Assembly (NCBI GenBank): GCA_964355975.1
Contig: CAYHFW010000005.1
Span: forward strand, 1-64,000
DNA: 64,000 nt
Source: F1-60-MAGs104 sp964355975
GTDB taxonomy: Bacteria > Planctomycetota > Phycisphaerae > Phycisphaerales > SM1A02
Reading direction: 5' to 3'
The stretch's first letter is position 1. Every line of letters starts with the position of its first letter. The notes below the pieces were generated by a model, which saw nothing but the letters and a program-made list of their open reading frames with translations, made no database searches and was not told where the DNA came from. The position numbers and the translations under genes are program-made. Of this stretch, positions 16,066-25,858 are shown piece after piece.

Positions 16066-17919
16066 TTACGGAGTCGTATCGCCCTCGTCCGTCTCGTCGA
16101 GCGCCTCCGCAGTCATTTTCCATCCAAGCGTGTCAAGCAACAACATCTCGCGGCGGGTCATGAAGTCTGGCTGTGTGCCGAGCGGGGCGGCGTACAAGCC
16201 AACGATGTCGCGGCTGTAGAAGGTCACTCCCTTACCGATTGACTTGCCCATGATGCAGCGCGTGCCCACCGGTGCAAGCTCGTTTTGCAAGACGAAGCAT
16301 CCGCGCACTGGAGAACCGTCGTACATCTCGAACTCAAAGTCGCCTGGCAGTCGACCCGTGTCCTGCAAGAAGTTCATTGTGGATGCGTCGGACTGGGTGT
16401 TTCGCGCAACGGTTCGCGGCATCGCCCCACGGAACTCGACGGTCGTGACCCCAGAAGTGAGCGTGTACGACTTCTCTCGAAAGTCAACTGCAACACAACG
16501 GGTCGTTGCGGCAACTGCACCGATGGTCACGGTTTTGAGGGACTGTGTCGCGCCGTCTGGAAAGGCCGTCTTCTGGTTCGCGGGAACCGCCGCCACTGGA
16601 AGCCGCGCATCGTCGAAAACGTTGCCGGCACTCTCGGTCTCTGGCAGTCCAGTGAACAGGTTGAGTTTGCCACGCATTTGATCGGTCATGTACCGAGTCG
16701 GGATTGGTCCACCAGCGTCTGCGAGCATTTCAGCGCTGGCGAGTAGACGCGCAGCAGCCATGTCTGCACCTCCTTGCCCTGCGGCAAAGATGATTTCTGC
16801 GTACTCTTCAATCGCAGCAGCGTTGAGACCTGGGTTGTAGTCGAGCGCCCAACCGGGAAACTGCCCACCAGCATTGATCGAATCAATCACTATGGTGCTG
16901 AACCCTGCGCACCCGACTGCAGCAGGTGGATGCGGTGGTCCAAAGACATCGGTGTTGCTATTGATGAGCCATGTCGTGTCGATGACATCGCGCTGAAATC
17001 GAATGAGATCCATCATCGTGCAATCTCGCACGAGAAAGTCTGCGCCGGCGACAAACCCGAGCGCTTGCAAAACCTCGCGAATCAAGTGATCTTGAAACGA
17101 ATACAGCACGGTGGAACCCAAAGTGAGTCCATCGGACGGGTCAAAGTCCCACTGAATGGCAGAGTTGAGGGTGACGCGCCCATCAACTGTCGGCACTCCA
17201 ATTCCGCCGCCATCGGGAATCCCGAGCGCCTTCTTGAGTGGGCGAACGACATAGACACGATTCTCCGTCGTCACGGTGATCGATACGCCGCTGTACCGCA
17301 CAGGAACTGTTGTCGCCAACGGCATGCACTGAACATCGTCGAGGTCGGCAGCGTCAACAATTGCAGTGGAAATCGTCGCGAAGTTTTCGACCGAGTATCG
17401 GCATGTGGTAAAGCCAAGACGCCCGGGAGTGAGCTGCGCGTACGCGACTTCGAGAATCAACGTCACGTTCTGCGACTGAATCTGCGATTCAAGGTACGCC
17501 TCAACGTCAGCGAGGGCTTGCGTGAATGCTGCGAGTTGCGCCGAAGGAATTGCCGACTGTGCGGTCACTGCAAACTGGATGTCAAAGGGAAGGTCGAATC
17601 CCGCGATGCCACCATCGCCATCCTGATCCTTCTGATTCTTTCGTTCTCCTCCGATGGTCTCATCGACCATGAAAGCAACCGCTGGACGCGCAACAACGGC
17701 GTCAACGTGCGCCACCATTGAGCGAAGCTCTGCCAGCCCGACAGGAGGCATTCCAGCGATGGACGAGGGGGTTGTGACCGAAAGTTGTTCGCTCTCGCCC
17801 GCTTCAACCCGTTCCCGAACAACAAGGACGGCGTCCTGTTTCAGGTCAGAGATCAGGGCATCACTCGATCCCCGTTGAAGAAGAAAGAGTTCGGTGGCGA
17901 GATAGAGGGATGTAAGCAT
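16066..17919 (-). CDS. Metalloprotease-like protein lacking zinc ligands (paralogue B)
   Basis: A 617-residue protein related to the previous gene: DGDGGIAG (100-107), FDPSDG, FQDHLIR (275-281), DLIRFQRDVID, DYNPG and MLLLDTLGW near the end. At the expected zinc site HEIGHALGF it has REVLQALGF (281-289), keeping the Glu and ALGF but not the two histidines. The N-terminus (MLTSLYLATELFLLQ) is hydrophobic but has no basic residues, so export is uncertain, and no in-frame alternative start exists before the upstream stop. The tail is acidic. It starts 33 bases after the metzincin gene and is probably co-transcribed. Function unknown. Confidence 0.7.
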   Translation of the reverse strand: MLTSLYLATELFLLQRGSSDALISDLKQDAVLVVRERVEAGESEQLSVTTPSSIAGMPPVGLAELRSMVAHVDAVVARPAVAFMVDETIGGERKNQKDQDGDGGIAGFDLPFDIQFAVTAQSAIPSAQLAAFTQALADVEAYLESQIQSQNVTLILEVAYAQLTPGRLGFTTCRYSVENFATISTAIVDAADLDDVQCMPLATTVPVRYSGVSITVTTENRVYVVRPLKKALGIPDGGGIGVPTVDGRVTLNSAIQWDFDPSDGLTLGSTVLYSFQDHLIREVLQALGFVAGADFLVRDCTMMDLIRFQRDVIDTTWLINSNTDVFGPPHPPAAVGCAGFSTIVIDSINAGGQFPGWALDYNPGLNAAAIEEYAEIIFAAGQGGADMAAARLLASAEMLADAGGPIPTRYMTDQMRGKLNLFTGLPETESAGNVFDDARLPVAAVPANQKTAFPDGATQSLKTVTIGAVAATTRCVAVDFREKSYTLTSGVTTVEFRGAMPRTVARNTQSDASTMNFLQDTGRLPGDFEFEMYDGSPVRGCFVLQNELAPVGTRCIMGKSIGKGVTFYSRDIVGLYAAPLGTQPDFMTRREMLLLDTLGWKMTAEALDETDEGDTTP

Positions 17920-17952
17920 TGTTGAGTTCTCTATTGCGTGGGTATTGAACGA

Positions 17953-20900
17953 TCAGGGCCCTGCGACGCCGCCAGGACAGTTGCCAAAACTCGCAAGCAC
18001 CTCGAGCATGTCGGATGCATCGACAAAGTTGTCATCATTGATATCGGCAATTGCTGCGAGTGGATCTGCGGGGTCGATCGGATTCGCTGCATCGAACGTT
18101 GCGAGAATCAGCAGCAAGTCCTCGGCCGCAACGCGTCCGTCTGGGGTGGGAAGACCCCCAACTGGAATTCCGCCTGCGATGTCGCCAATACATTGGGCAA
18201 AGATCTGCCCGCGATCGAACGAAACATTGTCGATCGCAACGAACGCACCGGTGATCGCAACCTTGTCAAAGACAATTGGCGGATCTCCAATCGCGGCAGA
18301 AACTCTCACAAACTGAAGTCCGCTTGGAACGCCAGGGGTTTCAATGCCGCGAAGGTCGAACGACTGAGAGAAGACGACAACTTCGGCACCGGTGATGTCA
18401 TCGACTTCGATGCCCTCAACCGTCACGAGATTTTCTTCGAGGTAGCCGAAGTTTGCGAGTTGTGGCAGTGGGGGGTCGGCAGCAAAGTGATCGACAAAGT
18501 CCGCTGCGTTGATGTAGAGCCGACACTCCGAAATCGGACGAGCGCACACGATCGTTGTGAACCCATTGCCCGAAGGAAAGTCACCTGTAATCGAATTGAA
18601 TGTCAATCGCTGCCCGTATCCACGCGATCCGAAAGCCACGGCGAAGCCCTGGCCGAGCGCCCCATTGAGGTTGAGATTGCCGTTGCGTCCAAGCCCGTAC
18701 TGATAGAGCGACGGAACGATGTCGGTGTAGATGAAGCCAGTATCGGTTGGATCTGGGCTGAGATCGGTCGTCTCGATCGTCGCGAAATAGTCAGGAAAGT
18801 CTGGGTCGGTCAGGCGGATCTGAGCGAGCGCATCTGCTCCGACTCTGGCAATTTGAAGCGCTCCATCATGCGTTCCAAGAGCGATCGTTTCGAAGTTCTC
18901 GCGGAAGAGCAGACTCTGATCTTCGCACTCGTCTGGAATACTGTTGGAATTGATGTCCTGGCTCTCCCCCGTTGAGATATCGCACGAATCAGGAATCTGA
19001 TTCTGGTTGCAATCGATGGGGCTTGGGATTCCAGGATCTTCTTGGGCCGTTTCACACTCGTCGGGAACGCCGTTGGCATCGCAGTCATCGTTGGTTCCGT
19101 CAAGCGCTTCGACAAAGTCATCGATCAGGTTGTTGTTGCAGTCGTGAACAGGGAAGATGCTGCAGCGAAAGCGTGCAAAGTCAAACTTTGCCTGTGAAAT
19201 CGAACGCGCGTTGTTCGCGCATTCTTGACCTGCATCGTCAATCGTGACATCACCTGCAATCACCATGGCCGCGGGCGAACTTGGGTCGTCGTCGGTCTCT
19301 TGATCACAAATGCCAGGTCCAACTCCACTTCCTGGCACGTACTGAGCAAATGTTCCGAGGCCATCTGGAGAAACGGCACTGCATTCGAAATCGAACTCTT
19401 TTCCAGCCGGAGTGATATTCGCGGCGGGACCCTCATAGTCGCGCCACGTCTTGTCTGGATTCGAAAACCCTGGCAATCTGACATTGTTTTGGGCTGGATA
19501 CGCCATGACGGTACGAAAATTGTCATCGCCGAATCCGAACGAGTCTGGAAAGAGCGCGTCTTGTGGTTGCGCACTTGGGGCTTGATGATTGTGTTGGCAT
19601 CCAAAGTTGTGGCCGAGTTCATGCGCGTAGACGAGATCTCCCAAGATCGTCTGGTCGAGCAAGCAGTAGGGGGACTCGGAAAACGCTTGCAAGGTCGAGA
19701 CGGTTGAAGGCCCGAGCGCTCCGGTTGTTGTGTCGACAATCGGATGTGGATTGGCTGGAATCGAGAGTCGGGCAAACCCCTGAGCTCCGTTGTTGGCATC
19801 ATTCATCACGCTCGCAAGCCCGACGAAGGCGCTGTCGGCTCCGTAGTCCATTCCCACGAGTGCGACAGCATCGGCACCAAGTGCATCGCGCCATGTTGGA
19901 ACGTAGTCAAGAATCCCATCCGTGTAGTTCTCGATGCGGTCAAGATCGACGGCTTGTCCGGTGCTGACGAACGGTTCTTCCTGCCCGAAAAAGCCGTCCG
20001 CCACAAGAGCACCTGCGAGTCGAAGCCTCGGTGTGCAAACATCGCTCTCCGCAGGAGTTACGCCCGCACGCGCCTCATGTGCAGAGACGGTGTTTAGATC
20101 GATCGGAACCGCCCCACACGAGATCGGGCTGGTCACGGGATTGGTAAGAGCCGCCGCGCCTGGAGCCGGATATTCGCCGTATCCACACTGCGTGTTCAAC
20201 TGGTTGTCTGCGTCCTGACCATCAAACGTGGTCGCGCCTTGACCGGTCGAGTTCTTGAGCGCCATGTTCGCTTGGGCAACAGTCAGGACCGCTTGGTCGT
20301 ACGGGGTTGACCCAGCAGCGAGAATCGCTTCGTTCGCATCAACCGAGAAGACAAAGAGAACATCGATGAGGATGCCGCCATCCTTCACGAGTCCTGGGAC
20401 AACTTCGAAAGGAATCACTTCTGGCGGGCATGGGGTCACTCCACCAGCCAATCCGCCTTGGGCTTGAATTGGATCGCGTGTCGCATTTGGGTTTGCGGGG
20501 CGAACCCGATCAACGCCGCACTCAAGCGCGCCAAAGTTTGGTCGCACGGTGAGTTGGTAACCGCTGCCTTGCACAGGTGAAAGCGCGTACGCGGTGCCGC
20601 TGCGCGCAAGAAAGTATCCCGTCAGCCGGGGACCAACTTGCGAAATGATTCCGTAAAGCGCGTTACCAGTCGAACCACTTCCAAAGTAAATCTGCTTCTC
20701 ATCGGCACCAGTCCAACCACGGCGAGTGACGACCAGATCGAGCGCCTTTCCATCAGCAGTCACGAACAGCATTGGATCGCCAACCTTGAGCGATCGGATG
20801 GTCTCTGCCGTCAGATTGGGAGACGCGGCACCCGAGCGCCCGAGTGCAGACAAATCACTGCGTCCAACTCCGACCTGCGGAAGGGAGCGCGCTCCAGTTT

Positions 20901-21051
20901 GCTGCGTTGGCTTGCCGGTGACCGACTTTGGCGAATCGGTTGTTGCGAGAGAGACCGGTGTCGCCCGCTTGCCGGATTCAGTCGTTGCGATCGAAAGTGA
21001 GGTCGCGGTCAAACAAGCCAATGCGAGCATCGAGTAGGTGGCAGTTTTCAT
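17953..21051 (-). CDS. Secreted reprolysin-like metzincin with Ca-binding-like repeats
   Basis: A 1032-residue exported protease. After a signal peptide (about 1-22) and a prodomain-like region comes a catalytic domain with the full metzincin site HELGHNFGCQH (H477, E478, H481, H487) and the Met-turn in TVMAYP (M516). Then follow two Asp/Asn/Cys-rich repeats (637-667 and 680-711) of the DCN.N.I.D type that resemble EF-hand or thrombospondin-3 calcium loops, a beta-rich domain, and a dockerin-like tail (about 965-1028) with DGRVAAEDLL and DINDDNFVDASD. Such tails are common on secreted planctomycete proteins. Substrate is unknown. It heads a unit with paralogue B. Confidence 0.85.
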   Translation of the reverse strand: MKTATYSMLALACLTATSLSIATTESGKRATPVSLATTDSPKSVTGKPTQQTGARSLPQVGVGRSDLSALGRSGAASPNLTAETIRSLKVGDPMLFVTADGKALDLVVTRRGWTGADEKQIYFGSGSTGNALYGIISQVGPRLTGYFLARSGTAYALSPVQGSGYQLTVRPNFGALECGVDRVRPANPNATRDPIQAQGGLAGGVTPCPPEVIPFEVVPGLVKDGGILIDVLFVFSVDANEAILAAGSTPYDQAVLTVAQANMALKNSTGQGATTFDGQDADNQLNTQCGYGEYPAPGAAALTNPVTSPISCGAVPIDLNTVSAHEARAGVTPAESDVCTPRLRLAGALVADGFFGQEEPFVSTGQAVDLDRIENYTDGILDYVPTWRDALGADAVALVGMDYGADSAFVGLASVMNDANNGAQGFARLSIPANPHPIVDTTTGALGPSTVSTLQAFSESPYCLLDQTILGDLVYAHELGHNFGCQHNHQAPSAQPQDALFPDSFGFGDDNFRTVMAYPAQNNVRLPGFSNPDKTWRDYEGPAANITPAGKEFDFECSAVSPDGLGTFAQYVPGSGVGPGICDQETDDDPSSPAAMVIAGDVTIDDAGQECANNARSISQAKFDFARFRCSIFPVHDCNNNLIDDFVEALDGTNDDCDANGVPDECETAQEDPGIPSPIDCNQNQIPDSCDISTGESQDINSNSIPDECEDQSLLFRENFETIALGTHDGALQIARVGADALAQIRLTDPDFPDYFATIETTDLSPDPTDTGFIYTDIVPSLYQYGLGRNGNLNLNGALGQGFAVAFGSRGYGQRLTFNSITGDFPSGNGFTTIVCARPISECRLYINAADFVDHFAADPPLPQLANFGYLEENLVTVEGIEVDDITGAEVVVFSQSFDLRGIETPGVPSGLQFVRVSAAIGDPPIVFDKVAITGAFVAIDNVSFDRGQIFAQCIGDIAGGIPVGGLPTPDGRVAAEDLLLILATFDAANPIDPADPLAAIADINDDNFVDASDMLEVLASFGNCPGGVAGP

Positions 21052-21252
21052 GAAATGTTCTCAGGGGTCTGCGAGGGGCGAATCGTGGTCAAATCACTGG
21101 GAAGTTGCCAACCCAATGACCTTCACAATCCTGCGACGCCCCGCAGGCAATGAAGGCAACATAGGGTCACAACGACGAAAGTCAAACGAAAGCGAGAGAA
21201 ACGAGGTCTTTTCTTGGGAAGTGTTGTCGGGGACGAACGACATAAGAGGTGA
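21052..21252. other. 201-base gap between two protease genes
   Basis: No open frame with coding character, no clear terminator and no clear promoter box was seen. It should contain the promoter of the metzincin gene. Confidence 0.4.
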
Positions 21253-24210
21253 TTATGGGCAGGCAGGTGGGACGGCAATCAGCGGCGAGTTGTAATTGAT
21301 GAGCACCTGGTCGAGCCAGATTTGTGTCTGTCCCAAGCCGCCAAGCGGGAAGACGACGACACGCGCCGCCATCTTGACTCCCGAGCCACTGCTGTACGCA
21401 TAGTTGCCAGGATTGACGCACGCGCCCAGGGTGAACTGCGGCAGCGTCTGATTCACGGTTGTGAATGTCGCGGCAAACGGAGGAAGGAAGTTCCACCGAT
21501 TCATCGCGCCGTCGTACAAGAAGACCATCACGAGCGCGCTTCCAACACTTGAAGCGCGGCCGGTCACAGAAACTGAAACGCGCTCAAGATCTGCTGGAAC
21601 AGCAAGGTCGGTCGTCCGAATCACTTGGACATCCAAGATGCGACCAGAGGGTGGATACATCAGCGGAGGACCGAGCCCAGATGATGCTTGGCTGCCCTGT
21701 GGGCGGGCGGTGCGAGCTTTGACAAACTTGTTGTCAGCTTCTCGGATGCTGAAAGGGGTGCCTGACACCAACGATCCGCACACAATCTTGAAGGTCGATT
21801 GATTGCCATCGTAAAAATCACCGTTGATTGTTGAAACGCCCAGTCGACGCATGTTGGGAAAGCCACCAACTGCTCCAGCCTCTCCGTCTCCTGACGGAAC
21901 CGTGTCGCCGTAGCCCGCAACGATCCAGTTTGTGATGGCCGGTTGCCCGCACTGCGCGAAAACATTTTCTGGATCCGACAAGAGTTCAACCATGTTGTCA
22001 GGACTGAAAGGCTGCCCCTCGTAGACCTGCTTCGCAAGCGCCTGAATGAGGGCTACGACACCACCGATTTGAGCGGCCGCGGCACTGGTTCCGCCCCATG
22101 CTGCTGTGTAGGTGCGCAAGCGATTGACTTCATACTGCGCCACGGCTGGATTCGTCGAAACTGGGTCGCTCGTTCCGCAGAAGAGGTCGCCATAGCCAAG
22201 CGTGCAGACGCCCGAGCCCCACGCTGAAATCGCGACGGTGCCAGGCCCAGAGAAATTGCTGGCTCCGGTTCGGCTGTAGTTCAGCCCTGGATAGACCGTC
22301 GCGCCAGCAGGCGCAACGATTGCCTGAAAGCCGGGCCAGACTGCGCCCACCACAATCGCTGACTCTGATCCGACGATGGGGATTTCGACCCCGGCAGCGC
22401 CATTCCCTGCAGCAAGAACGAAGTTTACCCCGAGCGCAAGTCCAGTTGTGATAATCGCTGCGCGCGACGGGATCGTATTGAGCGGTTGATTGCCCTCTGC
22501 GACCGGCATCACAATGATGTTGCCTGGATTCGGATCTGAACTCGTGATGGTGGTGAGAACATTGACCGCGTTTGCCATCGCCGTGAGCGTCCGTCCCTGC
22601 TCTTCAAATGACTCCGTTGGAAAGAAGTAAGCGTCGGTCTCGGGGACTACACCAGTCGCTCCGATGCTGTTGGCGTTCGCGAAGAGCACTCCAAGCGAGG
22701 CGGTGCCGTGTGCTGGTGCAGTGTCGAACGAGCCAGAGAAGGTTGGCGGAGGGCTCGTTTGGTCGTTGATGATGAGCGGAGTCTGCCCAGCTTCGACCGT
22801 GACCTTCGTAACTCCGGTGATTGGATCGATGAGATCTTCGTGGTTCGCGAGCGCCGACGGTTCGACGAGGGCAATCTTGATTCGAGGAAGTTGAGGACCC
22901 GCAGTTCCCGGAAACTGTTCGAGAAGTGACGCGATCGCATCGATATTGATACCGCCGCCGCGAAAGCCTGTGACGGATGCAAAGGTCGTGAATGGTCCAA
23001 AGTTCGACGGTGGAGGACTCGGTCCCGTGTATGGATCTGGCGCGCGCTCTGGAGTTGTGTAAAGAGCGAGCGGGGCGCTGCCCGGCGCTGCTTCAGGCGG
23101 TGGCGGATCTTGAAGCATCGTCGCATCAAAGAGCGGCGAAGGCGCCTGTGGATTTGGCGTTTGGGGATTTCCGCTTCCGCCTGGAACGGTGTAGCCGATC
23201 GTTGAATAACAATCGTCGTAGAACCCAATCGCAAGTGACGCGCAGTCGGCATCCCAAGAAATGGTGCAGCATGTGACATCTTCGAAACAGACCGCTCGGC
23301 AGCAACCCGAATTGATCGATCCAGGAATCGAGTGCGCGATGAAGGGTGAAGTCTGAAACAGAAGCGATTCTTCGAGTGGTGACCAAGGAACATCGAATGG
23401 TGTAAACACCGGGGAGGGAACCGGCTGAGGCTGGAGGCACGTGTCGTACGGGCCCGCACCACCGAACGCTGAAGGGCCAAGCAGCAACGCGAGCGTTGCA
23501 CAGACTTCGTCCCAACTGACGGTGCAAGATGGGCGAATCGCAGTCACCGTCGCACAGGTCACGGTGTCGGAGCAGTATCCAACGGGATTGCCTTGATCGT
23601 CCGTGGTGCCAGGGTGAGGAAACTCACATGGAAGTGCGCTGCACGTTCCATCGCTTGGGCCGCACTGGCCGCAGGCATTGCCGCCCATCGCGAGTTGTGT
23701 CTTGGCTTCGATCTCGACCCACGCGACTTCGCCGAGCGCAAGAAAATCTCGCGCGGCTCGAACAAGTTGGCTTGGTGCGATTCCCTCGAGATACATCATT
23801 GACGCGAGGTCTGGCATCGGCTTTCCGCTGCGCAGTTCAGCGCGCGAACGGAGATCGGCGAGCATGACTGGGTCGGCGTTGATTGCCTGGCGGATGGTGG
23901 CGCCGTACTTCGCAATCAGCGCGGATGGTTGTGCAAGGTCTGCACCCTGCAACGCAAAAAGTTCGTTGCTTGCAGTGCGCGGTGCGCGAACCGCCATGTT
24001 GGGGTCGAACATCACGATCAAGCGGCCGGTGTGCTCGGGGGTTCCACGGGTTGGATCAACCGGAAGCACGAGCGTGCTGGGATCCTTTGCAAGCGCCGCG
24101 GTGTGCAGCGAAACGGACGCAACTTTGGCTGTCTTGTCAGGAGCCGCGTTCACCTCGCAGTGAAGGGCGACGAAGCAAAGAGTCAGAATCAGCGTGAGAT
24201 AGAAGCGCAT
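21253..24210 (-). CDS. Subtilisin-like (S8) exported protein with Glu at the Asp position
   Basis: A 985-residue protein with a signal peptide (MRFYLTLILTLCFVALHC), a propeptide-like region ending in VAWVEIEAKTQ (about 62-171), a Cys-rich region with two related CxxSWDxxC repeats (about 219-240 and 302-334), an S8 fold (about 440-800) and a beta-rich C-terminal domain. His501 (HGTASLG), Asn603 (AAGNG) and Ser709 (GGTSA) of the catalytic set are present, but the strand that normally carries the catalytic Asp reads IALVEPSALANHEDL, with Glu450 in its place. The start at 24210 is chosen because upstream sequence lacks coding character and overlaps purD. Activity is uncertain. Confidence 0.8.
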   Translation of the reverse strand: MRFYLTLILTLCFVALHCEVNAAPDKTAKVASVSLHTAALAKDPSTLVLPVDPTRGTPEHTGRLIVMFDPNMAVRAPRTASNELFALQGADLAQPSALIAKYGATIRQAINADPVMLADLRSRAELRSGKPMPDLASMMYLEGIAPSQLVRAARDFLALGEVAWVEIEAKTQLAMGGNACGQCGPSDGTCSALPCEFPHPGTTDDQGNPVGYCSDTVTCATVTAIRPSCTVSWDEVCATLALLLGPSAFGGAGPYDTCLQPQPVPSPVFTPFDVPWSPLEESLLFQTSPFIAHSIPGSINSGCCRAVCFEDVTCCTISWDADCASLAIGFYDDCYSTIGYTVPGGSGNPQTPNPQAPSPLFDATMLQDPPPPEAAPGSAPLALYTTPERAPDPYTGPSPPPSNFGPFTTFASVTGFRGGGINIDAIASLLEQFPGTAGPQLPRIKIALVEPSALANHEDLIDPITGVTKVTVEAGQTPLIINDQTSPPPTFSGSFDTAPAHGTASLGVLFANANSIGATGVVPETDAYFFPTESFEEQGRTLTAMANAVNVLTTITSSDPNPGNIIVMPVAEGNQPLNTIPSRAAIITTGLALGVNFVLAAGNGAAGVEIPIVGSESAIVVGAVWPGFQAIVAPAGATVYPGLNYSRTGASNFSGPGTVAISAWGSGVCTLGYGDLFCGTSDPVSTNPAVAQYEVNRLRTYTAAWGGTSAAAAQIGGVVALIQALAKQVYEGQPFSPDNMVELLSDPENVFAQCGQPAITNWIVAGYGDTVPSGDGEAGAVGGFPNMRRLGVSTINGDFYDGNQSTFKIVCGSLVSGTPFSIREADNKFVKARTARPQGSQASSGLGPPLMYPPSGRILDVQVIRTTDLAVPADLERVSVSVTGRASSVGSALVMVFLYDGAMNRWNFLPPFAATFTTVNQTLPQFTLGACVNPGNYAYSSGSGVKMAARVVVFPLGGLGQTQIWLDQVLINYNSPLIAVPPACP

Positions 24211-24301
24211 GAGGAAATTACAACTCCAATTTTGAGCGAATCGACGTGTCTCGAATTCAATGCGGGGGCGTTCTGTACTCAAAAACAAATTGAGTTCAGA
24301 G

Positions 24302-24310
24302 AGTGTAGCA
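24302..24310 (-). promoter_or_regulatory. Extended -10 box of the subtilisin-like gene
   Basis: TGCTACACT on the minus strand, about 92 bases before the start codon at 24210, implying a leader of about 85 bases. Confidence 0.45.
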
Positions 24311-24373
24311 CTTGTTATTACGCGCGGAAGGGGGTTCGCGCTGCCAAGCCCAGCAAAGTTTGACGAATTCAAC

Positions 24374-25711
24374 TCACGCAGAAGTTTGGCGTTGGCGTAA
24401 GACGCGAAAGCCAATGTCGCGTCTGTGGAACGCCCCCGTGAACTTGATCGAAGCAGCAGAGACCGTCGCCGCTCGAGTCGCCTCGTCGAGTCCGCTCCCT
24501 AAACAGGTCACTCCAACAACTCGCCCCCCATTTACAGCCGTTTCACCCTTTTTTTCGCGCTTTGTTGCGCCATGGAACATCATCGGGATGTCCGACGAGG
24601 CTTCAGTGCGGGTGAGCGGCATCAGCCCGCTGATCGGAGCGCCTTTCTTAGACGCCCCGGGATACCCCTGCGCACAAACAACAACGCAGCACGCCGTCCG
24701 GGGATCGAATGAGAACTCAACTTCGTCGAGTCTTCCCATCGCAGTCAGCCACAGGGTTCGCAGCAAGTCGCCGCGAAACCGCGCCATGAGCACCTGTGTT
24801 TCAGGATCGCCAAATCTGCAGTTGAACTCGAGCACCTTCGGACCTGCGGGCGTGAGCATCAGTCCGGCGAACAGCACACCGCGAAACTCAATCCCTTGGC
24901 GGCGGAGTCCGTCAATTGCTGGCACGAACACATCGCGAGCAATCGCTTGCAGCGCGTCATCATCGAGAAGCGGCGTGGGACAGAATGCCCCCATGCCGCC
25001 CGTGTTCGGACCCGTATCGCCCTCGCCGACTTGCTTGTGGTCCTGCACCGTATCGAGCAAGGTGATCGTTCTGCCGTCGACGAGAGCCAGTACCGAGACC
25101 TCTTGTCCTTCCAGTCGCTCTTCGATGACGACACTTTCGCCAGCCGCGCCGAATGCCCGCTGCTCCATGCATCGCTTGACCGCCGCGATGGCTTCTTCCT
25201 TGTTCTTGCAGACGCTCACTCCCTTGCCAGCGCAGAGCCCGGTCGCCTTCACGACGCATGGTTCATCGCGTTCTGTGACATAGGCGAGCGCCGCTGCGAG
25301 CGTTGTGCAGACACGCCCTTCCGCCGTGGGAATCGACGTTTGGCGCATGATCGACTTTGCGTAGGCCTTGTCCCATTCGAGTCGCGCGGCCGCGCGCGTT
25401 GGTCCGAAGATCGCCCGCTCGGGTGACGCAAGCGCGTCCGCCATGCCGTCGCTGAGTGGACCTTCAGGACCGATGATGATGAATCCGATGTTCTCCTGAA
25501 CGAGCCAGCGCTCGAGGTAGTACTTTCGCTTGAGCGAAAACTCTTCGGGACATGGGGAGCCAAACTCGAGGAGTCCTGCATTCGCCGTGGACTCAACCCA
25601 CAACTTTCCCAAGTGCGGAGATTCGGAGAGCCGCCACGCAATTGCATGCTCGCGTCCACCGGTACCAACGAGGAGCACATTCAGTTTTTCAGGAAACGGT
25701 TGGACGGTCAT
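24374..25711 (-). CDS. purD: Phosphoribosylamine-glycine ligase (GARS)
   Basis: A 445-residue ATP-grasp enzyme of purine synthesis joining glycine to phosphoribosylamine. Seen are LLVGTGGREHAIAWRL near the N-terminus, PEGPLSDGMADAL, the ATP-grasp core VVKATGLCAGKGVSV, DHKQVGEGDTGPNTGGMGA and LEFNCRFGDPETQ, all diagnostic of PurD. Length is normal. An ATG at 25732 would add seven residues; neither start has a good ribosome binding site. It is divergent from the secreted unknown at 25859. Confidence 0.95.
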   Translation of the reverse strand: MTVQPFPEKLNVLLVGTGGREHAIAWRLSESPHLGKLWVESTANAGLLEFGSPCPEEFSLKRKYYLERWLVQENIGFIIIGPEGPLSDGMADALASPERAIFGPTRAAARLEWDKAYAKSIMRQTSIPTAEGRVCTTLAAALAYVTERDEPCVVKATGLCAGKGVSVCKNKEEAIAAVKRCMEQRAFGAAGESVVIEERLEGQEVSVLALVDGRTITLLDTVQDHKQVGEGDTGPNTGGMGAFCPTPLLDDDALQAIARDVFVPAIDGLRRQGIEFRGVLFAGLMLTPAGPKVLEFNCRFGDPETQVLMARFRGDLLRTLWLTAMGRLDEVEFSFDPRTACCVVVCAQGYPGASKKGAPISGLMPLTRTEASSDIPMMFHGATKREKKGETAVNGGRVVGVTCLGSGLDEATRAATVSAASIKFTGAFHRRDIGFRVLRQRQTSA

Positions 25712-25839
25712 TGATTTCGATTTCCACTGCATCGTGGACGCCCGAGGGCGGACACGAAAAAGTCAAAACAACTCTCCGAGTGTGATGGGTGATGCGTGAC
25801 GAAACGCCGAGTGTATCGAAGCAAGAGTCGGATTCGGTC

Positions 25840-25848
25840 TGCTACCCT
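25840..25848 (+). promoter_or_regulatory. Extended -10 box TGCTACCCT
   Basis: The TACCCT hexamer ends ten bases before the ATG at 25859, predicting a 5' leader of only a few bases. Confidence 0.45.
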
Positions 25849-25858
25849 TGGTTTTCTT

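Noticed and set aside
24211..24414. N-terminal extension of the subtilisin-like frame
   Set aside because: Crosses the promoter box and the end of purD; a proper signal peptide starts at 24210.
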